Source: Clostridia bacterium
GTDB taxonomy: Bacteria; Bacillota; Clostridia; Oscillospirales; Acutalibacteraceae
Assembly (NCBI GenBank): GCA_017407705.1
Contig: JAFQWA010000002.1
Coordinates: forward strand, 1-51,860
Length of the DNA: 51,860 nt
Direction: 5' to 3'
Shown here: positions 41,401 to 50,418 of the stretch, piece after piece
Position numbering within the stretch: the first letter of the stretch is position 1
How the letters are laid out: each line of letters opens with the position of its first letter
Notes under the pieces: generated by a model
Seen by the model: only the letters and a program-made list of their open reading frames with translations
Told to the model about the DNA's origin: nothing
The model's database searches: none
Program-made: the position numbers and the translations under genes

Positions 41401-42087
41401 TTATCTACGTCTGTTTCCAAACCTCGCAATGTAATAAAGCAAAACAAGGAAGGATTGCAGTAACGCCGCAACATAAGTCATAGCGGCGGCAGACAGTACC
41501 TTTTTAGCACCTTTAATTTCATCGTCGCCCAGCAAGTCATAGTCGCCGATAGCGGCTATAGCTCTTCTGCTGGCGTTAAACTCAACGGGTAACGTCACAA
41601 GCTGAAACAGTACAGAAAGTGAAAACACAAAAATTGCCGCATACAACAGTACAGGCATACTTAACACATAGCCTAAAACTATCAAAAACGGACTTACTCC
41701 CGCACCGAAATTACAAATAGGCACCAACGCCATTCTGAATTTAATGGGTGAATATCCGAATGCATACTGCAGTGCGTGACCCACCTCGTGAGCGGCAACA
41801 CCTATAGCAGCAATAGAGGTACTGTTGTAAACCGAATCTGAAAGATAAACGGTGTTATCCTTAGGGTTATAATGGTCGGTAAGGCTACCCGAAACACGCA
41901 TAACCTGAACGTTACTAATTCCATTCACCGATAAAATACGTTCAGCAGCCTGAGCACCCGTAATTCCACGAAGGTTCATAACCTGGCTATACTTATTAAA
42001 GCTTGACTTAACCTTTGCCTGAGCAATCAGAGCAATAATAAGTCCCGGTAGCATATAAACAAAATACAAGGGGTCAAAATACAACAT
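41401..42087 (-). CDS. YugP-type membrane zinc metallopeptidase
   Basis: The 228-residue protein has an N-terminal membrane segment, an HEVGH zinc motif (about 102-106) and three or four C-terminal helices. It fits the YugP/zinc metallopeptidase 2 family, with the ASRRAIAAIGD block. It is 13 bases from rsmB and 13 from fmt. The substrate is unknown; proximity to def-fmt may reflect operon packing only. Confidence 0.9.
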   Translation of the reverse strand: MLYFDPLYFVYMLPGLIIALIAQAKVKSSFNKYSQVMNLRGITGAQAAERILSVNGISNVQVMRVSGSLTDHYNPKDNTVYLSDSVYNSTSIAAIGVAAHEVGHALQYAFGYSPIKFRMALVPICNFGAGVSPFLIVLGYVLSMPVLLYAAIFVFSLSVLFQLVTLPVEFNASRRAIAAIGDYDLLGDDEIKGAKKVLSAAAMTYVAALLQSFLVLLYYIARFGNRRR

Positions 42088-42099
42088 ATAAATTCCTCT

Positions 42100-43020
42100 T
42101 TAAAATTTATTTATACCAAGTTTTCTGCCACGAAGCATATCAGCAGCAGCCATTCTCTTAGACCCTTCAAGCTGTAAATCGGTAATCATAAGAGCAGACT
42201 CATTGCCACAAGCAACAACAAGTTCGGTATCTTGTTTTAGTATTTCACCGCATTCTCCCTTGATACCGTTTAAAACCTTAGCTTCAAATATTTTTAAGCG
42301 TTTATCATTTACAAAAGTATATGCAGTGGGCCAGGTCTGTAAGCCTCTGATAAGGCAGTTTATTTCATTAGCAGACTTAGTCCAATCTATTAAAGCATCC
42401 TCTTTTTTGATAATCGGCGCATAGGTAGCCAGTGCTTCGTCCTGCTTTATGGGTGTGATACTGCCGTTTTCAAGACCGTCTAAGGTTTTGAGCAGTAAGT
42501 CTGCACCCATATTGCTTAATCTATCCCACAAAGTTGATGCGGTATCAGTATCAGCAATTTCAGTACTGCTTGTAAGCAGAATATCACCGGTATCCATACC
42601 CTCATCAAGAAGCATAGTGGAAACACCTGTCACCTTCTCACCGCATACAATAGACCACTGTATGGGCGACGCACCTCTGTATTTAGGAAGCAGTGATGCG
42701 TGAACGTTGATGCAACCGTGTTTTGCGATGTTCAGCATAGATGCAGGGATAAGCTTACCGTAAGCCACAACAACGCAAATATCAGGGGCAATATCCTTTA
42801 TAAGCTTTTCTGCTTCACCGTCTTTTAAAGTGTTAGGCTGATAAACGGGTAAGCCATTATCAAGTGCCAACTCTTTAACCGGCGGCGCAGTTAATATCTG
42901 CTTTCTGCCAACGGGTTTATCCGGCTGAGTAAATACCGCAGAAATTTTATGTCCCGCATCAATAAGTGCTTTAAGACTGTTTGCGGCAAAATCCGGAGTT
43001 CCCATAAAAACTATATTCAT
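42100..43020 (-). CDS. fmt: Methionyl-tRNA formyltransferase
   Basis: The 306-residue enzyme formylates initiator Met-tRNA. It has the start MNIVFMGTPDFA, the catalytic block CINVHASLLPKYRGASPIQ with Asn, His and the following Asp region (GMDTGDIL), and a C-terminal OB domain. Two ATGs are adjacent; 43020 has the better spacing to GGAG and gives the normal start. It is three bases behind def. Confidence 0.97.
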   Translation of the reverse strand: MNIVFMGTPDFAANSLKALIDAGHKISAVFTQPDKPVGRKQILTAPPVKELALDNGLPVYQPNTLKDGEAEKLIKDIAPDICVVVAYGKLIPASMLNIAKHGCINVHASLLPKYRGASPIQWSIVCGEKVTGVSTMLLDEGMDTGDILLTSSTEIADTDTASTLWDRLSNMGADLLLKTLDGLENGSITPIKQDEALATYAPIIKKEDALIDWTKSANEINCLIRGLQTWPTAYTFVNDKRLKIFEAKVLNGIKGECGEILKQDTELVVACGNESALMITDLQLEGSKRMAAADMLRGRKLGINKF

Positions 43021-43023
43021 CAT

Positions 43024-43485
43024 TTACTCCTGTTCGGTTTCTAACATTTCGATAACGTGAGATAAGAACAGCACACCGTCTAAATGGTCGATCTCATGGC
43101 AAAAGGCTCTTGCTTTAAGATCCTCACCGCTTACTGTAAAGGTCTTGCCGTATCTGTCCTGAGCGGTAACTGTAACCTTTCTCGGACGCTTAGTAATACC
43201 AAATTTACCGGGGCAAGACAAACATCCCTCACTATCCTCCTGACTACCGCTTTTCTTAGTAATAACGGGGTTTATCAGCTCAACCAAGCCGTCACCCACG
43301 TCAACGATACAAATTCTTCTAAGAATACCGATCTGAGGTGCGGCAAGTCCCACACCGTTAGCAGCGTTCATAGTCTCAAGCATATCGTCAAGTAAGGAAT
43401 GGAGTTTTTCATCAAACTTCTCAACAGGACGGCATTTTTTATATAAAAATTCGTCCCCTTCTTTTAAAATATCTCTGATTGCCAT
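43024..43485 (-). CDS. def: Peptide deformylase
   Basis: The 153-residue metalloenzyme removes formyl groups from new proteins. The three motifs are GVGLAAPQIG (44-53), EGCLSCPG (86-93) and HEIDHLDG (130-137). The metal ligands Cys and two His are present. It forms the usual def-fmt pair. Confidence 0.97.
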   Translation of the reverse strand: MAIRDILKEGDEFLYKKCRPVEKFDEKLHSLLDDMLETMNAANGVGLAAPQIGILRRICIVDVGDGLVELINPVITKKSGSQEDSEGCLSCPGKFGITKRPRKVTVTAQDRYGKTFTVSGEDLKARAFCHEIDHLDGVLFLSHVIEMLETEQE

Positions 43486-43497
43486 TTTAAGTACCTC

Positions 43498-45960
43498 TTA
43501 AATTATATTTTCAGGATTTATGTCTGCAAAAACGGTAACACTTTTATTTTTACCCGATTTCACAAGCAGATCCGCTAACATTTTTCTGACCCTTGCTGAG
43601 TTTTTACATTTTAAAATCAACCTATAACGGTATTTGTTGCTTATCTTAGGCACCGAGCAAGGTGACGGCCCTAAGATGATAAGCCTTAAATCCTTATACT
43701 TATTTTCCAGCATATATTTTATCTCACTGAAAAACTCATCAGCAGTATTTTTAACTACTTGCTTTGCCTCTCCCATAAAACCGACCACAATCAGATCGCA
43801 GTAAGGCGGATATATCATCAGCTTACGGGCAAGAATTTCAGTATCGTAAAATTCATCGTAATTCTGCTTTGCCGCAAGCTCTATTATGGCGTTTTCAGGG
43901 GTCACAGTCTGCACAATGGCAATGCCCTCGTCCTTACCTCTGCCCGATCTTCCAATGACCTGAGTAAGCAAGGAAAAGGTCTTTTCACTGGACCTGAAAT
44001 CGTCACTGTAAAGGGATTGGTCTGCATTGATAACGCCCACTAAGGTAACGTTGGGGAAATTAAGTCCCTTAGCCACCATTTGTGTGCCTATCATAATATC
44101 ATATTCCCCGTTTGCAAAAGCATTAAGCTTTTTCTCATGGGAAAATCTTGTCATGGTAGTATCAGCGTCCATACGCAAAACACGTGCATCGGGAAACAGT
44201 TCCTTTAACTCCTCCTCGATCTTCTGTGTGCCCACTCCCGATAACTTTATCTGCTTCTCACCACATTCACTGCATTTGTCGGTAAACTCCTCAGAGTAGC
44301 CGCAATAGTGACACATAAGGCGGTTGTTTGCAGTGTGATAAGTGAGTGATATGCTGCAGTTTGGACAAGTCTTAACGTGACCGCAGCTGCGGCAAGTAAC
44401 AAACACGTGATACCCACGTCGGTTAAGCAGCAATATAGACTGCTTTTTACTATGGAAGGTATCGGATAAAGCATCAATCAGTCGGTTACTTAATATGCTG
44501 AAATTGCCCTTGGAATACTGCTGACGCATATTCACTGTTTCAACTAATGGCAAATGCACGTTTCCGTAACGGTTTTGCATTACATACATAGGAAACTGCC
44601 CTGATTTTGCCTTAGAAAAGGTCTCAACCGACGGTGTGGCAGACGCCATTAAAAACAGGCATTTGTTATATGCACATCTGAATCTTGCCACGTCTCTGGC
44701 GTGAAAACGGGGCGTACTTTCGGATTTGTATGTATGCTCCTGCTCCTCGTCCATAATGATTAAGCCTAAATTTTGCACCGGTGCAAACACCGCAGAACGG
44801 GTACCGATGGCAATTTTAGCTTCACCTTTTTTAACACGTTTATATTCATCGGTACGCTGACCCAATGACATAGCACTGTGGAAAACTGCAACCTTTGAGC
44901 CATATCTGTTTTGGAAAATAGACATAGTCTGCGGCGTTAAGGCAATCTCAGGCACCATAAGGATAACACCCTTACCACTGTCGATAACATCATCAATCAG
45001 CTTTAAGAAAACCTGTGTTTTGCCTGAGCCTGTAACACCGTAAAGCAGTGCAGTTTCGCCCTTATCAGCATTGTTCATCTGCTTGCACAGACCTTCATAG
45101 GCTGCATTTTGCTCGTCAGTCAATAAAATCTCGGTCCTCTCACCCGCTGATACCGACGTATATGGGCTGCGATAAACCTCGTTTTCAAACTGAACAACAA
45201 CTTCCTTTTTAACAAGAGCGGTGACCACTGCCGCCGTAACACCGGTAAAATAGCATACCTCTTTTATGGATGCAGACTGGCACTCGGTCAAAAAATCAAC
45301 TACAACTCGTTGTTTAGGCGATAACTTTGAATATACTTCCGATAAAAACTGCTCGTCATCACAAAGCCTTACCATTTTCACCGAAGCATCGCCGACTTTA
45401 CGCACTGCATCGTCAGTACGGACTAAATAGCCTTTTTTCACCAAACTGTCAGGCAGGTCTGAATCGGGTTTAAGTCCCATTATCTCCAGTAAACGGTCAC
45501 GTTTCACTGTTGCACCGCTGTTTTTGAGGTACAAAACTATCTGCTTCTCATCCTCTGTAAGGTCATCAGCAGAGTCCCCACACTTTTCGTTAATTTTATA
45601 GGATGCAATAATTTTAACACTGATACCTGCAGGCAAAGCGGGTTTTATTGCTTCAAAGAAGGTGCAGAATGTCTGCTCCTTGATAAAAGCGGCAAGCTTC
45701 ATCATTTCATCGGTTATAACCGGTGATGTGTCGATAAGGGAAACGATAGGTTTTATAACCTCCACATCCGACTCATCACGCTCGATTATATCCGCAATTA
45801 TACCCTGACGTTTCTTATTTGCTCTGCCGAAAGGCACTGTAACACGTTGACCGATAAAAACATTTTCAGACATATCAAAAGGAATGAGATAGTCAAATGC
45901 TTTATCAAAACTAATGGTGGTCTGCTCTACATAGACCTGTGCAACCAAAAATTTACGCAA
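43498..45960 (-). CDS. priA: Primosomal replication-restart helicase PriA
   Basis: The 820-residue helicase reloads the replisome at stalled forks. It has an N-terminal DNA-binding domain (VYVEQTTISFDKAFDYLIP), Walker A GVTGSGKTQ (about residue 312), Walker B box DEEQ (instead of the common DEEH), a zinc-binding insertion with eight cysteines (CRSC, CPNC, CHYC, CSEC), and the motifs GTQM and QVIGRSGRG. The GTG at 45969 lies in the ribosome site, so TTG 45960 is chosen. The coaBC gene found upstream in many genomes is absent. Confidence 0.96.
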   Translation of the reverse strand: MRKFLVAQVYVEQTTISFDKAFDYLIPFDMSENVFIGQRVTVPFGRANKKRQGIIADIIERDESDVEVIKPIVSLIDTSPVITDEMMKLAAFIKEQTFCTFFEAIKPALPAGISVKIIASYKINEKCGDSADDLTEDEKQIVLYLKNSGATVKRDRLLEIMGLKPDSDLPDSLVKKGYLVRTDDAVRKVGDASVKMVRLCDDEQFLSEVYSKLSPKQRVVVDFLTECQSASIKEVCYFTGVTAAVVTALVKKEVVVQFENEVYRSPYTSVSAGERTEILLTDEQNAAYEGLCKQMNNADKGETALLYGVTGSGKTQVFLKLIDDVIDSGKGVILMVPEIALTPQTMSIFQNRYGSKVAVFHSAMSLGQRTDEYKRVKKGEAKIAIGTRSAVFAPVQNLGLIIMDEEQEHTYKSESTPRFHARDVARFRCAYNKCLFLMASATPSVETFSKAKSGQFPMYVMQNRYGNVHLPLVETVNMRQQYSKGNFSILSNRLIDALSDTFHSKKQSILLLNRRGYHVFVTCRSCGHVKTCPNCSISLTYHTANNRLMCHYCGYSEEFTDKCSECGEKQIKLSGVGTQKIEEELKELFPDARVLRMDADTTMTRFSHEKKLNAFANGEYDIMIGTQMVAKGLNFPNVTLVGVINADQSLYSDDFRSSEKTFSLLTQVIGRSGRGKDEGIAIVQTVTPENAIIELAAKQNYDEFYDTEILARKLMIYPPYCDLIVVGFMGEAKQVVKNTADEFFSEIKYMLENKYKDLRLIILGPSPCSVPKISNKYRYRLILKCKNSARVRKMLADLLVKSGKNKSVTVFADINPENII

Positions 45961-46023
45961 TAATCTCACTCCTTTTTATAGTGCAAAAGTCAGGACTAAG
46001 CCTGACTTTAATAACCAAAATTT

Positions 46024-46203
46024 TTATTTGTCAAGCTTTGCAGCCAACTCATTAAGAGCAGTATTAACGGGTTTTTCAACTAAGATCTCCCCTGTTTCAT
46101 CTGCTTTCTCGGAAATATGACGTGCATACTTTGCAACGTCGATTACCAGCTGGTATCTGCTTTCGTATTCTTTAATAAGCTTACCAATTGAAGGATTCAG
46201 CAT
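46024..46203 (-). CDS. rpoZ: RNA polymerase omega subunit
   Basis: This 59-residue omega subunit starts [19 protein letters not shown] and has the VIDVAKYAR block and the KPVNTALNELA tail. It aids core assembly. The longer frame (46218) is rejected because GAGGTG lies before ATG 46203. It overlaps the gmk end by 23 bases. Confidence 0.93.
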   Translation of the reverse strand: MLNPSIGKLIKEYESRYQLVIDVAKYARHISEKADETGEILVEKPVNTALNELAAKLDK

Positions 46204-46804
46204 CTTGTTCCACCTCATAAATTAAATTTTCCATTTTATCTTTTAAAAGAGCGTTTGCTCTGATAATGGCATCAAAATCTTTTACCGCTTGTTCCACGGT
46301 ATCGTTTACGATTATGTAATCGTAATTAACTGCCTTAGAGATCTCCTCTACAGCAATTTTCAAACGGGACTTAACAGTTTCCTCATCCTCAGTGCCTCTG
46401 CCTGATAAACGCTGATGTAACACACTCATAGAAGGCGGCATAATAAACACGCTGATAGCATCAGGACGCTTTTCCATAACCTTTAAAGCACCGTTAACGT
46501 CTATCTCAAGGATAACGTCATACCCCTGCTCACACCACTGTTCAACAGGCTTTTTAGGAGTACCGTAATAATTTCCCACATATACATTATGCTCTAAAAG
46601 CTCATCGTTTTTAAGCATCTGCTCAAATTTCTCACGGGAAATGAAATTATATTTTTCTCCCTCGACCTCACCCACACGCATTGGGCGTGTAATGGAAGAA
46701 ATTGAAAGCTTAACATCCTCACGGCCACTAAGCAGCTGCTTTAAAACAGTATCCTTACCGCTACCCGAAGGGCCTGAGAAAATATACAACTGACCTTTAC
46801 TCAT
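46181..46804 (-). CDS. gmk: Guanylate kinase
   Basis: The 207-residue kinase phosphorylates GMP. P-loop GPSGSGKDT (11-19), [13 protein letters not shown] and the GMP-binding [11 protein letters not shown] are present. It overlaps remA by 8 bases upstream and rpoZ by 23 bases downstream, in the common remA-gmk-rpoZ order. Confidence 0.97.
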   Translation of the reverse strand: MSKGQLYIFSGPSGSGKDTVLKQLLSGREDVKLSISSITRPMRVGEVEGEKYNFISREKFEQMLKNDELLEHNVYVGNYYGTPKKPVEQWCEQGYDVILEIDVNGALKVMEKRPDAISVFIMPPSMSVLHQRLSGRGTEDEETVKSRLKIAVEEISKAVNYDYIIVNDTVEQAVKDFDAIIRANALLKDKMENLIYEVEQDAESFNW

Positions 46805-47072
46805 CCAAATCTACATCCTCTTCATCCAAATCAGTATCGGCCTCATCCAGTCGGTTAGCAACAGTTTCCGCCTGCAGATAAGTTAAAATGATATGGTTGC
46901 TGTCAGTAATGATTACTGCACGGGTACGTCTGCCATGAGTGGCATCAATGAGATTACCCTGCTCCTTAGCCTCTGAAATAATACGCTTGATAGGCGCTGA
47001 TTCAGGACTTACAATAGCTATCATACGGTTAGCGTTTACCATATTACCAAAGCCGATGTTTATGAGTTTCAT
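46797..47072 (-). CDS. remA: RemA (DUF370) DNA-binding regulator
   Basis: The 91-residue protein matches Rem[54 protein letters not shown] and an [17 protein letters not shown] tail. In Bacillus RemA activates biofilm-matrix and osmoprotection genes by winding DNA around a ring. Here a strongly acidic tail ([15 protein letters not shown]) follows the core. ATG 47072 is preferred over the preceding TTG because of spacing to AAAGGATG. Confidence 0.94.
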   Translation of the reverse strand: MKLINIGFGNMVNANRMIAIVSPESAPIKRIISEAKEQGNLIDATHGRRTRAVIITDSNHIILTYLQAETVANRLDEADTDLDEEDVDLDE

Positions 47073-47094
47073 CAAAAGTGCATCCTTTCAAAAA

Positions 47095-47973
47095 TTACTC
47101 AATATTCTGAATTTGTTCTCTTATCTTTTCAATCTCGGATTTAATATCCACAACGATCCTTGTGATCTCCACATTAGCAGACTTAGAACCGGTAGTGTTT
47201 GCCTCACGGTTCATCTCCTGCACCAAAAAGTCAAGCTTTCTGCCCACAGCAGCGTCACCGCTTAACATTTCTTTTAACTGGTCGATATGACTTCTAAGAC
47301 GAACAGTTTCCTCATCCACCGCAATTTTATCAGCAAATATAGCGGTTTCGGTAAGCAAACGCTGTTCATCCACCTTAACGTCACCCAGCAGCTCACGCAT
47401 TTTATTCTCAAGGCGCTCACGGTAAGCCACAACAGTTTCGGCAGACTTTTCCTCAACAACATCCACAGCTGAAAGAATAGTATTGCATCTTGAAATAACG
47501 TCGTCACAAAGACGTTTACCCTCGATCTCACGCATATTTACAAACGCAGCCACAGCCTCACTGAGAACACCTGCAACAGCATTGTAGATCTTTTCCTCAT
47601 CCTCTTCGTTTTTACGAACAGAGAGCACGTCAGGGTATCTTGCAATGTCGTTAGCGCTAAGACGGTCAACCAAACCGTAGGTCTGATTAAGCTCGTTTAG
47701 TGCATCCACATAAGCCTTTGCTAAGGGATGGTTCACAACCACCTCAGTAGCTTCGCTTTCCAGCATATTAACAGAAACATAAACCTCAACCTTACCACGG
47801 CTTACGCTTTTATTAACCAAAGCTTTAAGCTTGTCTTCCAAAAAACCAAACTGTCTGGGAACACGGCAGGTAAACTCAAAATAACGGTGATTAACTGCTC
47901 TTATTTCAGCGGTAATCTCCATATTGTCAACGGTGGACTGTGCCCTACCGTAACCGGTCATACTTCTAATCAT
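47095..47973 (-). CDS. yicC: YicC family endoribonuclease
   Basis: The 292-residue protein has both YicC domains. The start MIRSMTGYGRAQ, the EIRAVNHRYFEF block and the C-terminal GRKLDFLVQEMNREANTTGSKS are diagnostic. YicC-type proteins cleave RNA and take part in small-RNA turnover in E. coli. The longer frame (47991) is rejected for TGGAG at proper distance from ATG 47973. It is first in the long operon. Confidence 0.95.
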   Translation of the reverse strand: MIRSMTGYGRAQSTVDNMEITAEIRAVNHRYFEFTCRVPRQFGFLEDKLKALVNKSVSRGKVEVYVSVNMLESEATEVVVNHPLAKAYVDALNELNQTYGLVDRLSANDIARYPDVLSVRKNEEDEEKIYNAVAGVLSEAVAAFVNMREIEGKRLCDDVISRCNTILSAVDVVEEKSAETVVAYRERLENKMRELLGDVKVDEQRLLTETAIFADKIAVDEETVRLRSHIDQLKEMLSGDAAVGRKLDFLVQEMNREANTTGSKSANVEITRIVVDIKSEIEKIREQIQNIE

Positions 47974-48008
47974 ATTAAACTCCAAAAACAATATTTCATA
48001 GTTGATTT

Positions 48009-48037
48009 ATTATACCATTTTAACGAACCAATGTCAA
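48009..48037 (-). promoter_or_regulatory. Perfect consensus promoter of the yicC-spoVM operon
   Basis: Minus-strand TTGACA (48032-48037), exactly 17 bases, TATAAT (48009-48014). It sits just after the histidine-phosphatase stop, so that gene may read through into the operon, since no terminator is seen between them. Confidence 0.93.
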
Positions 48038-48047
48038 CTGAATCGGG

Positions 48048-48767
48048 CTAAAATCTAAGGCAATTATTGTAGTTTGTGGGCAGACCTTCACGATACAAAT
48101 GGGAGTCGGAAGAAAGGGTTAAAATTTTCGGCACAGAGTAGCCGTCCTTCTCAGCAAATTCAATAACAGTCATACCCGTGTGGCACATATCAAAGTGTGT
48201 GCAAAACATCGGATAAGGAATATCCAGTATGCAGCTTAAAAACGCCAAACCAAAGCCCTGATGAGCAAACAGCGCTACCCTTTTATCATTAGGCTCCACA
48301 ACCTTGTATTTACCGGTTCCTTTAACGTGCTCATATCCAAGTGACTTAAAAAACTCATCTGCATTATCACGAATACGGGTAATTCCCTTTTCGTAATTAT
48401 ACTGTTTAAGCTCAGGGTGATCAAACCAGCGCTCACCTAAATTTCTGATTGATTCATCATGGAAAAGCTGGATTATTTTATCGTTTTCAAACAGCCATCT
48501 TCTACCCTGACAGTAATAGTTTTCAATGGTAAGCTCTTCCCAAGCGTGACCTTCGTTTGTGAAATCCAAAAGCTCAGGCTGTGTTTTCAACAGCTCACAG
48601 GTGGGCGTTGATGTTTGAATGGCACGGGTGGACGTGGAGACATAAACCTTATCAAGCCCGTAAAGAGCAAGACGTTTTGCCACAGCCTCTGCCTGACGGT
48701 GCCCTAAAGGGGTTAATGAATCGGGATTATAAATGGGATCCCCGTGTCTTATGTAGAAAAAAACCAC
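48048..48767 (-). CDS. Histidine phosphatase superfamily protein
   Basis: The 239-residue protein has the catalytic RHGDP near the start, STRAIQTS (second Arg), a long helical insert (about 65-125), and ALFAHQGFG with the second His. These are hallmarks of phosphoglycerate-mutase-like phosphatases. The substrate is unknown. A GTG at 48776 overlaps the upstream stop, but GTG 48767 has AGGTG eight bases before it. It is coupled to the glycosyltransferase gene. Confidence 0.85.
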   Translation of the reverse strand: MVFFYIRHGDPIYNPDSLTPLGHRQAEAVAKRLALYGLDKVYVSTSTRAIQTSTPTCELLKTQPELLDFTNEGHAWEELTIENYYCQGRRWLFENDKIIQLFHDESIRNLGERWFDHPELKQYNYEKGITRIRDNADEFFKSLGYEHVKGTGKYKVVEPNDKRVALFAHQGFGLAFLSCILDIPYPMFCTHFDMCHTGMTVIEFAEKDGYSVPKILTLSSDSHLYREGLPTNYNNCLRF

Positions 48768-48772
48768 AACTA

Positions 48773-50023
48773 TCACCTACATTTTTTCATTTTAACAATG
48801 AATTTACCTATCATCTCACGCACTATCAAAAACAATTTTGTGTGTAAAACGCCCAGCAATACTTTCAATATTTTTTCCTTTTTGTTAGGCGTAATTGCAG
48901 CAACAGGATAGTACTCTTTTTGCTCAGTAGATTTTTCTATAAACTCCATATGCTTTTGGAAATAGTTCTGCTCTGTTCTCACAGAATAATAGGTCTGATA
49001 CGGCATATCATCAAGATAATTTTCAAAAACAATTTTATGAAGCAGCTCTGAAACAGAGTGCTCTGCCTCTATATTACGATACAACGTTTTTGTAGTAGTG
49101 TATCCCAAAACTCCAATAGGCAACGAGTCAGACACATCTAACGAGATGGTGGGCACATCATGCTTCCACGATACATTGGCGCTGCCGGCAGCGCTTACAA
49201 AAACATCAACCTTATCAAAAACGGCTCGAGGAATAGGATAAATGAACCCTGTTACTAAACATTTTACATTCGTTTGGTTTTTAAATGCGTCTGAAAAACG
49301 CTTAACCGTACTCTTTTTAGGCGCACCGCCCACAAACACAAACTGTATTTTTGTATTTTCATGCTCTTTTGCAAACTTTAAAAATTCCTGTAACAATGAT
49401 GAGCAATAGGATTTATCCAAACGGCCGATACTGGCAATAGTCAAAACATTATCATCAATACTATCAATCAGCGGATTGGTAACATCTTCAACAACATTAT
49501 TGCAAAGCGGAGAAAGTCTATATTTTGCTGAATCTTCAATCTCCTGATAACCTTCAAAGGCGCGAGCTACTGTTGTATCACTATTTCCTGCAAGCTCCCC
49601 TCTTTGCAATTTAAAATTCAAAAATCCAATATAATTCAGCTCAACAGGACAATTTTCAGCAATAATAAACGTAAAATGCTTTGCTTTGCATTTCTCAGCA
49701 AGTAATTCGCCCCACAAAGCTACCTGAGGAGAATGACTTTCAATTATTATCTCATCATCTTCACGGTAATCAATGTGTTCAAGCATTTTACTTAAAATTT
49801 TATCTATTCTTTTTTTAGAATATAAATACGGATTAATCCAGATACACTCATGCTTAAATACTTTATCCATATCAAAACCGGAAATATACATTTCACCGGA
49901 TTTAATTTGAAATACATACGGAGTATATCCCAGATCGGCCACAAATTTCTGCTTATTGCAGGTGTACATCTGTCCACCGCCCATTCTGGATACGGTTCCG
50001 GTAAAAAAAACATACTTTTTCAT
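48773..50023 (-). CDS. Glycosyltransferase, GT4-like
   Basis: The 416-residue protein has a Rossmann N-domain with TVSRMGGGQMYTCNK, a central LTIASIGRLDKSY block (as in GT4 second domains), FVFVGGAPK and DVFVSAAGSANVSWKHDVPTISLD, which resembles the donor-binding region. A basic, hydrophobic C-terminus could bind membrane. It probably transfers a sugar to a surface polymer. ATG 50023, with a strong promoter and an inverted repeat upstream. It is followed by the histidine-phosphatase gene. Confidence 0.7.
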   Translation of the reverse strand: MKKYVFFTGTVSRMGGGQMYTCNKQKFVADLGYTPYVFQIKSGEMYISGFDMDKVFKHECIWINPYLYSKKRIDKILSKMLEHIDYREDDEIIIESHSPQVALWGELLAEKCKAKHFTFIIAENCPVELNYIGFLNFKLQRGELAGNSDTTVARAFEGYQEIEDSAKYRLSPLCNNVVEDVTNPLIDSIDDNVLTIASIGRLDKSYCSSLLQEFLKFAKEHENTKIQFVFVGGAPKKSTVKRFSDAFKNQTNVKCLVTGFIYPIPRAVFDKVDVFVSAAGSANVSWKHDVPTISLDVSDSLPIGVLGYTTTKTLYRNIEAEHSVSELLHKIVFENYLDDMPYQTYYSVRTEQNYFQKHMEFIEKSTEQKEYYPVAAITPNKKEKILKVLLGVLHTKLFLIVREMIGKFIVKMKKCR

Positions 50024-50052
50024 TTAAGCAAATCTCCTGTTTAAACACATCT

Positions 50053-50105
50053 TACAATATGAATTGTATTTTAATTATTGTATCATATTTTGTGGTTAAA
50101 GTAAA
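50053..50105 (-). promoter_or_regulatory. Promoter and possible operator of the glycosyltransferase gene
   Basis: Minus-strand TTTACT (50100-50105), 17 bases, TACAAT (50077-50082) with extended -10 TGA. A TACAAT/ATTGTA inverted repeat (50053-50068) lies at the start of the transcript and could bind a regulator. Confidence 0.65.
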
Positions 50106-50130
50106 TATATCAAATCTTTAAAATAAGCAG

Positions 50131-50163
50131 AAAATCCCGAACGTATAATGCGTTCGGGATTTT
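50131..50163. terminator. Hairpin with ATCCCGAACG arms
   Basis: A perfect 13-bp stem (50131-50143 with 50151-50163), loop TATAATG, flanked by A and T runs. It could terminate in either direction. Confidence 0.7.
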
Positions 50164-50254
50164 TTAAAAGGTTTAATTTAATGGCAGAAATCATCAAAAT
50201 CATCATCGACCTTTAAGTGTAGTATAGCATAAAATCGGTAAAGCCGCAATACCT

Positions 50255-50372
50255 CTTCACTATTCACTATTACTTGTTACTTTCCAAAAATCCCGAATGC
50301 GAAGTTTAGTGAAGAGTGAAAAGTGAATAGTGAAAAAGTAAAATCCCGAACGCTTTCGCATTCGGGATTTTT
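50255..50372. repeat. Nested inverted-repeat element with AGTGAA heptamers
   Basis: An 18-base perfect inverted repeat (50286-50303 with 50355-50372, arm core ATCCCGAATGC) encloses four tandem AGTGAAN heptamers (50308-50335). Part of these, AGTGAATAGTGAA (50322-50334), is exactly inverted at 50256-50268. A MITE-like or recombination-derived element is possible. The rest of 50106-50418 holds no gene. Confidence 0.6.
50340..50371 (-). terminator. Terminator after the 471-residue membrane protein
   Basis: Stem 50340-50350 with 50361-50371 (11 bp) plus two inner pairs; shares its right arm with the inverted repeat. Confidence 0.7.
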
Positions 50373-50418
50373 GTCATTCGTGTCCGAAAAAGAACTGGTT
50401 AAAAACCGAGGATTTTTT

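Noticed and set aside
50255..50335. CRISPR array suggested by repeated AGTGAAN units
   Set aside because: The units are only seven bases, tandem without spacers, and no cas gene is present.
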